From Deinococcus carri (GTDB lineage Bacteria > Deinococcota > Deinococci > Deinococcales > Deinococcaceae): a stretch of 23,227 nucleotides of DNA. The stretch spans positions 1-23,227 of the forward strand of contig NZ_BAABRP010000029.1 in assembly GCF_039545055.1 (NCBI RefSeq). The letters are read 5' to 3'. Shown here one piece after another: positions 1-7,428 of this stretch. Under the pieces are notes generated by a model. The model worked only from the letters and a program-made list of their open reading frames with translations, was not told where the DNA came from and made no database searches. The translations under genes were made by a program, and so were the position numbers. Position 1 is the stretch's first letter. The number at the start of each line of letters is the position of its first letter.

Positions 1-106
<106 letters not shown>

Positions 107-331
107 ATGGCTCAAGCAACGGTCCGCCACGCGGACCGTTCGTTGATATGTGTTCACCCCAAGCCAAAGCCCGGTGTCTATTGAGCCTCGCGGCTCTTCA
201 CGAGTCTGGAGAAATCCCTAAGGACTTCCGCTCATACCACCCTGTCGGGTGGCCCTTTGCTTCTCAAGCTTCTCCCGTTGTCATGCTTCGCGGAGCTTAC
301 GCTCCTGCGCGTCGGGGGTTTCCCCTCAGCA
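107..331 (-). other. 16S rRNA leader with several hairpins
   Basis: This non-coding stretch lies between the innermost rRNA promoter and the 16S 5' end. It contains a perfect 10-bp stem with a 3-nt loop (118-127 / 131-140) just upstream of the mature end. There are also shorter stems at 183-187/192-196, 237-242/247-252 (CCACCC/GGGTGG) and 292-296/301-305. Leaders of rRNA operons are normally structured and carry processing and antitermination signals. I did not find a convincing boxA. No protein-coding gene is visible. Confidence 0.6.
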
Positions 332-338
332 CCTCAGT

Positions 339-367
339 AGTGTATCTGCTCGGCCTAAACTTGTCAA
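339..367 (-). promoter_or_regulatory. rRNA promoter, proximal (TTGACA-17-TACACT)
   Basis: On the minus strand the -35 is TTGACA (367-362), the spacer is exactly 17 nt, and the -10 is TACACT (344-339). This is the closest of three promoters of the same form to rrs and would give a transcript start near 332. Confidence 0.75.
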
Positions 368-409
368 GACCTTACTCACATTTCCTGAGTGCGCCTTGCG
401 CAGGTCCAT

Positions 410-438
410 AAGGTACTGTCTGTTTTGCAGACTGTCAA
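410..438 (-). promoter_or_regulatory. rRNA promoter, middle (TTGACA-17-TACCTT)
   Basis: On the minus strand the -35 is TTGACA (438-433), the spacer is exactly 17 nt, and the -10 is TACCTT (415-410). It is the second of three promoters in tandem upstream of rrs. Confidence 0.65.
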
Positions 439-511
439 CCCTGCCCCGAACCAGAGACTGCTCACCGAATCAAGGGCCTGCGTGTTAGGACCTCCTTCAC
501 GCAGGCCTGCA

Positions 512-540
512 AAGATAGGCCGCTGCCGCCGCCCTGTCAA
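512..540 (-). promoter_or_regulatory. rRNA promoter, distal (TTGACA-17-TATCTT)
   Basis: On the minus strand the -35 is TTGACA (540-535), the spacer is exactly 17 nt, and the -10 is TATCTT (517-512). It is the outermost of three tandem promoters and starts 29 nt after the hairpin that ends the liv operon. Confidence 0.7.
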
Positions 541-568
541 GGGCCTCGGCACACTCGTTTTTAGTGGC

Positions 569-603
569 GCAGGCCCCTCGCCCAAGTGCGGCGAGGGGCC
601 TGC
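569..603 (-). terminator. Hairpin after livF, candidate terminator
   Basis: A perfect 14-bp GC-rich inverted repeat (569-582 / 590-603) with a 7-nt loop lies 14 nt after the livF stop. On the minus strand it is not followed by a T tract (the next bases are GCCACTAAAAACG), so it is not a textbook intrinsic terminator. Its place between the liv operon and the rRNA promoters still makes transcription termination or mRNA 3'-end protection the likeliest role. Confidence 0.45.
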
Positions 604-616
604 CAGGGTTCCAGCG

Positions 617-1369
617 TCACACGCCCAGGTAGGCCTTGATGATGTCCGGGTCGCCCATCAATTCGCGGCTGGGGCCTTCCTTGACCAGATGCCCCAGTTC
701 CAGCACGTAGGTCCGGTCGGTGACCTTGAGGACCTGCCGGACGTTTTGCTCGACCAGCAGGACCGTCAGGCCCAGCTCGCGCAGGGAGCCGATCACGCGC
801 ATCACCTCGGACACGACCAGCGGGGCCAGGCCCAGCGAGGGTTCGTCCATCAGCAGCACCTCCGGCTCGCTCATCAGGGCGCGGCCGATGGCAACCATCT
901 GCTGCTCGCCGCCGGAGAGGGCCGCGGCGGGGGCCAGGCGTTTTTCGGTGAGGCGGGGAAAGAAGTCGTAGACCTTCTGAAGATTCGCGGCGCGGTGGGC
1001 ACGAGTGCGCGGCAGGTACGCGCCCATCAGCAGGTTCTCCTCGACGGACATCTGGCCGAACAGCTGGCGGCCCATCGGAACGTGCGCCACGCCCAACTCA
1101 GTGATGCGGTGTGGCGGCACGCCGTTCAGGTTCTGGCCGCGGTAGGTGGCCGCGCCTGCCCTGGCCCGTAGCATCCCCGACAGCACGCGCAGGATGGTGC
1201 TCTTGCCGCTGCCGTTGCCGCCGACCAGGCCGACCAGCTCCCCCTTGTCCACGTGCAGCGAGACACCGAATACCACCTGCACCTCGCCGTAGGCCACCTC
1301 CAGGCCCTCCACATTCAGCACGCGGTCGCGGATAGGGGTGGGGGCGGGTTGGGGCTGGACACTAGTCAT
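617..1369 (-). CDS. livF: Branched-chain amino-acid-type ABC transporter ATPase LivF
   Basis: The product is a 250-aa cytoplasmic ATPase, one of two nucleotide-binding subunits driving a HAAT/Liv importer. Walker A is GGNGSGKST (about residues 50-58), the signature is LSGGEQQ, and Walker B is VLLMDEPSLGLAP. The switch region reads VEQNV, with Gln where other ABC families have His, which is normal for LivF. The ATG start at 1369 lies inside the end of livG (8-nt overlap with its TAG stop at 1364-1362), which indicates translational coupling. It is the last gene of the operon and is followed by a 14-bp hairpin. Length and motifs are typical of the family. The substrate cannot be read from this subunit. 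Confidence 0.95.
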   Translation of the reverse strand: MTSVQPQPAPTPIRDRVLNVEGLEVAYGEVQVVFGVSLHVDKGELVGLVGGNGSGKSTILRVLSGMLRARAGAATYRGQNLNGVPPHRITELGVAHVPMGRQLFGQMSVEENLLMGAYLPRTRAHRAANLQKVYDFFPRLTEKRLAPAAALSGGEQQMVAIGRALMSEPEVLLMDEPSLGLAPLVVSEVMRVIGSLRELGLTVLLVEQNVRQVLKVTDRTYVLELGHLVKEGPSRELMGDPDIIKAYLGV

Positions 1370-2120
1370 GCTCGTCTCCCAGGTAGGCGCGAATCACGTC
1401 GGGGTGAGTGGCGACGGCCTGCGGCTGACCCTCCGCGAGCAGTTCACCAAAAGCCATGCAAATGACGTGGTCAGAGAGGGTCATGATCACGTGCATGATG
1501 TGCTCGACCATCACGATGCCCAGGCCCGACGCGGCCAGCGTGCGGATCAGGGCCACCATCTCCTGCTGGGCGGGCGGGTTCAGACCCGCGATGCTCTCGT
1601 CGAGAAAGAGCAGCCGAGGTTCCAGGGCGAGCGCCTTGGCGAGTTCCAGGCGGCGGCGGCGGGCCAGGTTGAGTTCGGCGGCGGGCTGCGCGGCGCGGTC
1701 GCTTAGGCCCACCCGCTCCAGCACCGCGTACGCCTGGTCCTCGGCGGCGCGGCCCCGGTGATGCAGGAAGCTGGCGACCAGCACGTTCTCCAGCACGCTG
1801 AGGTCCTCGAAGGGCCGCTCGACCTGGAAGGTGCGGGCCATGCCCATCCGCGCCCGGGCCTGGGGTTGGACGTGGGTCACGTCGCGCCCGGCGAACGTCA
1901 CCCGGCCCGCGCTGGGGCGCACGAAGCCGGTCAGGGCATTGAACAGGGTGGTCTTGCCCGCCCCGTTCGGCCCGATCAGACCCAGAATCTCGCCGGGCCG
2001 CACCGCGAGGCTGATGTTCCTGACCGCGGTCACGCCACCGAAGCGGACGGTGATGCCCTCGGCGACCAGGAGGGGTGCTCCCGCCCCGGTCGCCGGGTGG
2101 AAGGCAACGGGCGCGGTCAC
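1362..2120 (-). CDS. livG: Branched-chain amino-acid-type ABC transporter ATPase LivG
   Basis: The product is a 252-aa ATPase subunit. Walker A is GPNGAGKTT, Walker B is LLFLDESIAGLNP, and the H-loop is VMVEHIMHV. The signature motif is the variant LNLARRRRLELAKAL in place of LSGGQ, a form seen in LivG-type subunits, so it is not a sign of decay. The open frame extends further upstream, but that part is a shadow of livM. The start chosen is GTG at 2120, which overlaps the livM TGA stop as GTGA (4 nt), a classic coupled start. It works with LivF as a heterodimeric motor beneath LivH and LivM. Confidence 0.94.
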   Translation of the reverse strand: MTAPVAFHPATGAGAPLLVAEGITVRFGGVTAVRNISLAVRPGEILGLIGPNGAGKTTLFNALTGFVRPSAGRVTFAGRDVTHVQPQARARMGMARTFQVERPFEDLSVLENVLVASFLHHRGRAAEDQAYAVLERVGLSDRAAQPAAELNLARRRRLELAKALALEPRLLFLDESIAGLNPPAQQEMVALIRTLAASGLGIVMVEHIMHVIMTLSDHVICMAFGELLAEGQPQAVATHPDVIRAYLGDEHD

Positions 2121-3139
2121 CTGGCGGTCCCCAGCCTGCGCCCGCCGCGCTGAAAGAGGCCCATGACGCCGTTGGGCGCGAACAGCGTGACGGCCAGGAT
2201 CAGCACGCCGTAGATCAGCAGGTTCGCGCTGGCGAACACGGTGCGGAACAGCTCCCCGAAGGCCGCGAGCAGAATGGCCCCAATCACCGGCCCCTGGATG
2301 CTGCCGCGCCCGCCGATGATCGCCATCAGCGCGATCTGCACGCTGACGGGCAGTTCGAGCAAGGTGTGCGGCTCGAAGGCATTCAGGTAGATGGCGTACA
2401 GGCTGCCGCCCAGGGCGGTCAGGGCGGCGCTGAGCATGAACGCGACCAGCTTCATGCGGGCGGGGTCGATGCCCAGCGCCCGCGCGCCGTCCTCGTCCTC
2501 GCGCACGGCCTGGAGGGCGTAGCCCAGGCGCGAGCGGCGCAGCAGGTGCGTGACCAGCAGCGTGAGCGCCACGAAGGCGACGGCCAGGCCGTATTCCACC
2601 TTGCGGTCGAACAGGTCCAGGCCGAAGAGGGTGGGCAGCTCGGGCATGAACAGCCCCTCGGCCCCGCCGGTCCAGTCGCTGTTGATGGCGACCAGCCGCA
2701 GCACCAGCGCCACCGCAATCGTGGACAGCGTGAAATAGCTGCCCCGCAGCCGGAAGGTCAGCCCGCCCCACACGGCGGCGAGCAGGGCGGCCAGGCCCAT
2801 GCCGAGCAGCGCCCCCCACCACGGCGCGACCGGACCACCGAAGAAGGCCGGGACACGCTCCGGCATGGCGAGCAGCGTCAGGGTGTAGGCCCCGATCCCG
2901 ACAAAGGCCGCGTGGCCCAGGCTGAGCTGCCCCGCCCAGCCCCCCAGGATGTTCCAGGCCATCGCCAGCCCCGCGAAGATCAGGGTGGAGACGCCGAAGT
3001 TCAGGGATTTGCCGAAGACGAGCGGATAGAGCAGCATCACGGCCAGCAGCGCCAGGCTGAGCCAGACGTTGCCGAAGGTGAGGGCGCGGGGGCGCACAGT
3101 GGGCAGCGGTGCGGCCGTCGTCACGCGGCCCCCGTCCAT
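2117..3139 (-). CDS. livM: Branched-chain amino-acid-type ABC transporter permease LivM
   Basis: The product is a 340-aa inner-membrane permease with about nine or ten hydrophobic segments. It carries the family stretch AWNILGGWAGQLSLGHAAFVG (about residues 60-80) and a cytoplasmic EAA-like loop around LGIDPARMKLVAF. The start given is ATG 3139. An in-frame GTG at 3124 (residue 6) preceded by GGACGGGGG is a credible alternative with a better ribosome-binding site. A 112-nt gap containing a T-tailed stem-loop separates it from livH, while it overlaps livG by 4 nt. It pairs with LivH to form the translocation pore. Confidence 0.93.
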   Translation of the reverse strand: MDGGRVTTAAPLPTVRPRALTFGNVWLSLALLAVMLLYPLVFGKSLNFGVSTLIFAGLAMAWNILGGWAGQLSLGHAAFVGIGAYTLTLLAMPERVPAFFGGPVAPWWGALLGMGLAALLAAVWGGLTFRLRGSYFTLSTIAVALVLRLVAINSDWTGGAEGLFMPELPTLFGLDLFDRKVEYGLAVAFVALTLLVTHLLRRSRLGYALQAVREDEDGARALGIDPARMKLVAFMLSAALTALGGSLYAIYLNAFEPHTLLELPVSVQIALMAIIGGRGSIQGPVIGAILLAAFGELFRTVFASANLLIYGVLILAVTLFAPNGVMGLFQRGGRRLGTAR

Positions 3140-3217
3140 TTCCGGGCCTGCCGGGAGAACACCGTCAGCCCCTCCAATTCCCGGAAGCCGCTGCCCTTCC
3201 CACTCGCGTCCGCTCGG

Positions 3218-3246
3218 AAAAAATGCGGGGAAAACGCCGATTTTTT
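3218..3246 (-). terminator. AT-rich stem-loop with T6 between livH and livM
   Basis: On the minus strand AAAAAAT (3246-3240) pairs with ATTTTTT (3224-3218). A short inner GCG/CGC pairing is possible after a 2-nt bulge. The element begins six bases after the livH stop and is strikingly AT-rich for this operon. It could be a leaky terminator or attenuator that lowers livMGF relative to livH. The T run is part of the stem, so the call is weak. Confidence 0.3.
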
Positions 3247-3251
3247 CGGAA

Positions 3252-4139
3252 TCATACGCGCTTCACCGTCCGTCCGAACAACCCTTCCGGGCGCAGCAGC
3301 AGCACCAGCAGGAACGCGATCAGGCCATAGGCGTCGCGGTAGTTGTTGCTGATGTAAAAGGCCCCCAGCGACTCGATCACGCCCAGCACCAGCCCGCCCG
3401 CAATCGCGCCCGGCAGGCTGCCCAGGCCGCCCAGCACGGTCACGATAAAGGCCTTGGTGGTGTAGCTCTCGCCCACGGTGGGAAAGGCGTACAGCAGCGG
3501 CATCAGCAGCACGCCCGCGATGGCCGCGAACGCCACGCCCAGCCCGAAGACGATGGCCTGGATGTGCGAGGTCTTCACGCCCTGCAACTCGGCCCCCAGC
3601 GGATTCTGGGCGGTGGCGCGGATAGCCCGGCCCAGCTCGGTGCGGTACAGCAGCAGGTTCAGGCCCACGATGGCGAGGACCGTGCCCAGCCCCGCGACCA
3701 GCAGCGGAATGCTGACCTGCACGCCGCCGAGCTGAAAGGTGCTGGTGGCGTAGGGAACGTTGATGTTCTGCGGCTGCGCCCCGAAGGTCAGCAGCAGCGT
3801 GTTGCTGATGATCAGCCCCAGGCCCAGCGTGGCGAGCATACTGGCCTCGCTCAGCCGGTCCCCCAGCCGCGAGAGCACCAGGCGCTGAAGCACGAAGCCC
3901 AGCGCGAAGCCGGCGGGCGCGGCCACCAGCAGGCTCAGGTAGGGGTCCAGGTGAAAGGTGCGGAACAGCGCCAGGGTGATGAACATCCCGATCGCCAGAA
4001 AGTCGCCGTGGGCGAAGTTGATGACCTTCATCACCCCGAAGATCAGGCTCAGGCCGGTGCCGATCAGGGCGTACAGCCCCCCGGTCAGCAGGCCCTGCGC
4101 CAGCGTCTGCAAAAGCGCCGTGACGGCGACTTGATCCAT
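3252..4139 (-). CDS. livH: Branched-chain amino-acid-type ABC transporter permease LivH
   Basis: The product is a 295-aa inner-membrane permease. Family motifs include GLLTGGLYALIGTGLSLIFGV near the N-terminus, followed by KVINFAHGDFLAIG, and VLGGLGSLPGAIAGG near residue 225. About eight hydrophobic segments are visible. The frame is open further upstream, but the start is set at ATG 4139 because AAAGGAG lies 5 nt before it and the extra 27 residues are encoded by the intergenic heptamer-repeat element. It is the second permease subunit, co-transcribed with the binding proteins upstream and livMGF downstream. Confidence 0.95.
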   Translation of the reverse strand: MDQVAVTALLQTLAQGLLTGGLYALIGTGLSLIFGVMKVINFAHGDFLAIGMFITLALFRTFHLDPYLSLLVAAPAGFALGFVLQRLVLSRLGDRLSEASMLATLGLGLIISNTLLLTFGAQPQNINVPYATSTFQLGGVQVSIPLLVAGLGTVLAIVGLNLLLYRTELGRAIRATAQNPLGAELQGVKTSHIQAIVFGLGVAFAAIAGVLLMPLLYAFPTVGESYTTKAFIVTVLGGLGSLPGAIAGGLVLGVIESLGAFYISNNYRDAYGLIAFLLVLLLRPEGLFGRTVKRV

Positions 4140-4156
4140 GAACACTCCTTTGGTCG

Positions 4157-4220
4157 GTGGTGAGTGGTCAGTGGGAAGTGGGTGGAAATGACCCTCCACT
4201 GACGACTCACCACTTCCCAC
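4157..4220. repeat. Palindrome of convergent GTGGnnA heptamer repeats
   Basis: The plus strand from 4157 reads GTGGTGA GTGGTCA GTGGGAA GTGGGTG. The minus strand from 4220 reads GTGGGAA GTGGTGA GTCGTCA GTGGAGG. The two heptamer arrays face each other. An 18-bp arm (4157-4174) pairs with 4196-4213 with one mismatch, and 4171-4180 also pairs perfectly with 4211-4220. The element fills the gap between the stop of the second binding-protein gene and the livH ribosome-binding site. It may act as an mRNA stem-loop that sets the binding-protein to permease ratio, or it may be a dispersed genomic repeat. Confidence 0.7.
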
Positions 4221-5405
4221 TTACTTCCTCGGAAAGACGATCTTGCCCCGCGCCGCCGTTGCCGGGCCGACCGTCACGAACTGGCCGTTCTGGACCTGGG
4301 TGATCAGGCCCACGACGCTGTTCTGGTTCTGGTAGCCGCCGTAGGTGCGGAAGCTGACGGGGCCGAAGGCGGTATTGAGGCGGGTCTGGGTGAGGGCCGC
4401 GCGGACCTTTTCGGGGTCGGTGCCGCCGCGCCGGATCGCGTCGGCGGCGGCGAGCATGGCGGCGTAGCTCTGCGCGGCGTGCTGGGAGGGTTCCTCGCCG
4501 TTCAGCGCCTTTTTGAGGCGGGTGTAGAGGCTGCGCGCGCCGGGATACTGCACGTCCGGGTTCCAGACCATCGTGACGAGGTAGTTCTCGGCGGCGGCCC
4601 CCGCGCCCTTCAGGAAGTCGGGGAGGGCGAAGCCGGTGGCGATGCCCGCGATCACCCTGGGCGACAGGCCCACCTCCTTCACCTGCTTGGCGAGCGCCAC
4701 GGCATCCTCCTCGTAGCTGGCGAGGATCACCACGTCGGGGTTCTGGCCCTTGTAGCGGTTCAGCAGGGGCCGGAAGTCGGTCAGGCCCTTGTCGTAGGTG
4801 TCCTTAGCCAGCACCGTGAAGCCCGCGCGGGGCAGCAGCGCGGCCGCGTCGTTCAGCACGCTCTTGCCGAAGGCGTCGTTGCTGGTGAGGATCACCGCCG
4901 TCTTCATGCCGCCCATCTTCTTGAGCTGGTCGATCAGGCTGCGGGTGTACACCGAGGACTGGTTGTTGACGCGGAAGGTGTAGGGGTTGCCGGGTTTGGT
5001 GATCGTCTCGTCGATGGCGGTCGCCACCAGCAGCGGCACCTTGACCCGCGCGAGGTACTGCGACAGCGGCTTGGTGATCCCGCTGGAATACGCGCCGATC
5101 ACCACCGGCACCTTCTGGTTCACCAGCCGCTCGGCGGCGTTGAGGGCCTTGTTGGTGTCGCTGGCGTCGTCCTCCAGCAGCAGCTCGAGGCGGCTGCCGT
5201 TCACGCCGCCGCGCGCGTTGATCTCGTCGAGCGCCACGCGGAAGCCCGCCTGCTGCATCCGCCCGAAGGTGGCGAAGCGGCCCGAGAGGCTGGTGATGGC
5301 CCCCACCCGCACCGTGTCGGCCAGGGCCAGCGAGCTGGTCGCCAGCAGCGCGAGGGCAGCGAGGGAACGGGACAGTCTGGGTCTGGACAGGGTGAAGCTG
5401 GACAT
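4221..5405 (-). CDS. Periplasmic substrate-binding protein of the Liv-type transporter (second copy)
   Basis: The product is 394 aa. It has a Sec signal peptide (residues 1-29, cleavage likely after SLALA) and then a two-lobed Peripla_BP_6 / Leu-Ile-Val-binding-type domain starting VRVGAITSLSGRFATFG. Motifs shared with the adjacent paralogue include GLTDFRP.LNR, GFALP.F and TAFGP. By eye the two mature proteins are about half identical. ATG 5405 is preceded by CGGAGG at a good distance. Its gene starts 15 nt after the stop of the first binding protein. It would deliver ligand to LivHM in the periplasm. The ligand could be a branched-chain amino acid, another amino acid or an amide, and the sequence does not decide. 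Confidence 0.9.
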   Translation of the reverse strand: MSSFTLSRPRLSRSLAALALLATSSLALADTVRVGAITSLSGRFATFGRMQQAGFRVALDEINARGGVNGSRLELLLEDDASDTNKALNAAERLVNQKVPVVIGAYSSGITKPLSQYLARVKVPLLVATAIDETITKPGNPYTFRVNNQSSVYTRSLIDQLKKMGGMKTAVILTSNDAFGKSVLNDAAALLPRAGFTVLAKDTYDKGLTDFRPLLNRYKGQNPDVVILASYEEDAVALAKQVKEVGLSPRVIAGIATGFALPDFLKGAGAAAENYLVTMVWNPDVQYPGARSLYTRLKKALNGEEPSQHAAQSYAAMLAAADAIRRGGTDPEKVRAALTQTRLNTAFGPVSFRTYGGYQNQNSVVGLITQVQNGQFVTVGPATAARGKIVFPRK

Positions 5406-5420
5406 GCGGCCTCCGGTGGC

Positions 5421-6587
5421 TCAGCGCTCGAACTTGATGGGGCGGGGCACGACGCCCTTGGGGTAGACGGGCACGAACGCGCCGCCCTGCACCTGCTGCG
5501 CGATCATCGTCAGCGGGTTCTGGTTGCGGAAGCCGCTGTAGTCCTTGAACTGGATCGGGCCGAAGGCGGTCTGCATGTTGAGGGTGTTGAGGGCCGCCTT
5601 CACCTTCTCGCGGTCGGTGCTTCCGGCCTTGCGAATGGCCTCGGCGGCGGCCAGCACGGCGGCGTAGGCCTGGGCGGCGTGGTAGCTGGGGTCCTGCCCG
5701 CCCAGCGCCTTTTTCAGCTCCACGTTGAGTTTCTGGGTGCCGGGGTAACGGAGCTGCGGAATCCAGGCGGTGGCCGTCACGACGTTCTCGGCGGCGTTGC
5801 CCGCGTCCTTGACGAACTCCGGCAGCGCGAAGCCCGCCGCGCCCCCGGCGAACAGGCGGGGCTTGACGCCCACCTCGCGCGCCTGGCGCATCAGGGCCAC
5901 GCTGTCTTCCGCGTAGGACACCATCAGGATGCCGTCGGGATTCTTCGCCTTGATGCGGTTCAGGACGGGCCGGAAGTCGGTCAGGCCCTTGTCGTAGCGC
6001 TGGTCTTCCACCACCGTGATGCCGTAGTCCCTGGCGATGTCCTGGGCCGCGTCCGCGACGCTCTTTTCAAAGGCCCCCGTGCCCGCGATGATCGCCATGT
6101 TCTTGAACTTGTTGTCGCGGAAGATGTTGAGGATGGCGCGGGCGTACTCGGTGGCGGGCTGGTTCAGGCGGAAGATGTAGTCGCTGCCGGGCTTGGTGAT
6201 GTCGTCGCCGCTGGAGCTGAAGACCAGGGCGGGCACCTTCTGGCGGGCGAGGTACTGCGCCTGCGCCTTGACCAGGCTCGACGAGTACTCGTTGAGCACC
6301 AGCGGCACGCCCGCGTTGACCAGGCGCTCGGCGGCGGCCAGGCCCTTGTTCACGTCGCTGGCGTTGTCCTCGATCACCAGTTCGATCTTGCGCCCGAGCA
6401 CGCCGCCCCTCCGGTTCACCTCGTCCACGCCGACCCGGAAGCCCGCGAGCTGCATCTTGCCGAACTCGGCGAACCGCCCGGTGACGGAGGTGATCGCGCC
6501 GATCTTGATGGTGCCCTGGGCGTGCGCGCCGGACAGGGCCGAGAGGGGAAGGGCGAGGGCGAGGCTGAGCAGCAGGGTCTGGCGCAT
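5421..6587 (-). CDS. Periplasmic substrate-binding protein of the Liv-type transporter (first copy)
   Basis: The product is 388 aa. It has a clear Sec signal peptide (residues 1-23, ending GAHAQ), then a Peripla_BP_6 domain starting IKIGAITSVTGRFAEFG and ending near the C-terminal PIKFER. The ATG at 6587 has AGGAG 7 nt upstream. It is the first transporter gene after the regulator (38-nt gap). It is a paralogue of the next gene in line, which suggests a tandem duplication that widened or split the ligand range while both copies share one LivHMGF core. The substrate is not identifiable from sequence alone. Confidence 0.9.
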   Translation of the reverse strand: MRQTLLLSLALALPLSALSGAHAQGTIKIGAITSVTGRFAEFGKMQLAGFRVGVDEVNRRGGVLGRKIELVIEDNASDVNKGLAAAERLVNAGVPLVLNEYSSSLVKAQAQYLARQKVPALVFSSSGDDITKPGSDYIFRLNQPATEYARAILNIFRDNKFKNMAIIAGTGAFEKSVADAAQDIARDYGITVVEDQRYDKGLTDFRPVLNRIKAKNPDGILMVSYAEDSVALMRQAREVGVKPRLFAGGAAGFALPEFVKDAGNAAENVVTATAWIPQLRYPGTQKLNVELKKALGGQDPSYHAAQAYAAVLAAAEAIRKAGSTDREKVKAALNTLNMQTAFGPIQFKDYSGFRNQNPLTMIAQQVQGGAFVPVYPKGVVPRPIKFER

Positions 6588-6625
6588 GCGGGTTCTCCTG
6601 TTCGGGAAAGCAGAGAGGGGGAGGA

Positions 6626-7309
6626 TCAGGGGCTGGCGTGGTGGGCGCGGACGGCCTGCGCGACGCGCGTCAGGTGGCGGCGCATGGCAGCCTCGGCGGC
6701 GGGGCCGTCCCGTTGCCGCAGGGCATGCTCGATGGCGCGGTGTTCCTCGTGGCTGCGGCGCAGGTGGTCGGGGGTGTTCAGCAGCAGCGGCCCGGCGAGG
6801 CGCATCTCGTGGGCGAGCAGCTCGGCGTGCCGGGCGAGCCGGGCGTTGCCGCAGGTCTGGACGACAATCTGGTGAAACCGCGCGTCCAGCTCGCGGAACT
6901 GGCCCGCCTCCCGCAGGGCCGCTGCCCCCTGCGCGTCCAGCACGCCCCGCAGCGCGGCGAGGTCGGTACCCGTCATCCGTTCGGCTGCCAGGCCCGCTGC
7001 AAGGCTCTCCAGCGCGGCGCGCAGCTCGTACAGGTCCAGCAGGTCGCGCAGGCCGAGCCGCGCCACCTCTACCCCCCGGCGGGAGTGTTCGACCGCCAAC
7101 CCCTCCCCCACCAGCAGCAGCACCGCCTCGCGCACCGGCGAGCGGCTCACCTGGAGATGCCGGGCGAGTTCCGGCACGCTCAGACGGGTGCCGGGGGCGA
7201 GTTCGCCCGCCAGGATGGCCGCGCGCAGCCTCTCGCGCACCACATCGACGACGCGGTCACTGGCGACGGGTTGAAGTACGGTAGACCCCTCCCTTCCGGC
7301 CGTCTGCAC
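6626..7309 (-). CDS. GntR-family (FCD subfamily) transcriptional regulator
   Basis: The product is 227 aa. An N-terminal winged helix (about residues 20-85) contains ILAGELAPGTRLSVPELARHLQVSRSPVREAV, shown here in pieces: PGTRLSVPELA, then VSRSPVREAV. The rest is an all-helical FCD ligand domain with D/H residues in DARFHQIVV and EEHRAIEHAL that usually bind metal and small acids. It is the first gene of the operon and most likely represses or activates it and itself in response to the imported substrate. The start is GTG 7309. There is no good Shine-Dalgarno, and the putative promoter places the 5' end only about 27 nt upstream. A perfect palindrome overlaps that promoter. Confidence 0.9.
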   Translation of the reverse strand: MQTAGREGSTVLQPVASDRVVDVVRERLRAAILAGELAPGTRLSVPELARHLQVSRSPVREAVLLLVGEGLAVEHSRRGVEVARLGLRDLLDLYELRAALESLAAGLAAERMTGTDLAALRGVLDAQGAAALREAGQFRELDARFHQIVVQTCGNARLARHAELLAHEMRLAGPLLLNTPDHLRRSHEEHRAIEHALRQRDGPAAEAAMRRHLTRVAQAVRAHHASP

Positions 7310-7342
7310 AACGCCGGCACTTCTGACTTGTGGAACAGGATG

Positions 7343-7371
7343 AGTGTTACATGTAACAGTCCTGGATTCAA
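7343..7371 (-). promoter_or_regulatory. Putative promoter of the regulator-liv operon
   Basis: On the minus strand a TTGAAT -35 (7371-7366) is followed by a 17-nt spacer and AACACT (7348-7343). The -10 hexamer is poor, but it is preceded directly by TGT, which fits an extended -10. The palindromic operator covers the spacer and the -10, as expected for autoregulation. Confidence 0.45.
7345..7358. promoter_or_regulatory. Perfect 14-bp palindrome, likely GntR/FCD operator
   Basis: TGTTACATGTAACA is perfectly self-complementary and lies 36 nt upstream of the GntR start codon. It has the GT-N-AC character common in operators of GntR-family regulators and overlaps the putative promoter. It is the only AT-rich perfect palindrome of this length that I saw in the intergenic DNA. 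Confidence 0.65.
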
Positions 7372-7428
7372 GCCGGAAGGAGGGTGGGGATCAGGCTGGG
7401 GTCGCCGGGACCGGGCAGCGCGTAAGGT

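Noticed and set aside
2122..2822. N-terminal extension of livG to 2822
   Set aside because: The extension overlaps livM fully and is low-complexity. The GTG at 2120 coupled to the livM stop gives a LivG of normal length.
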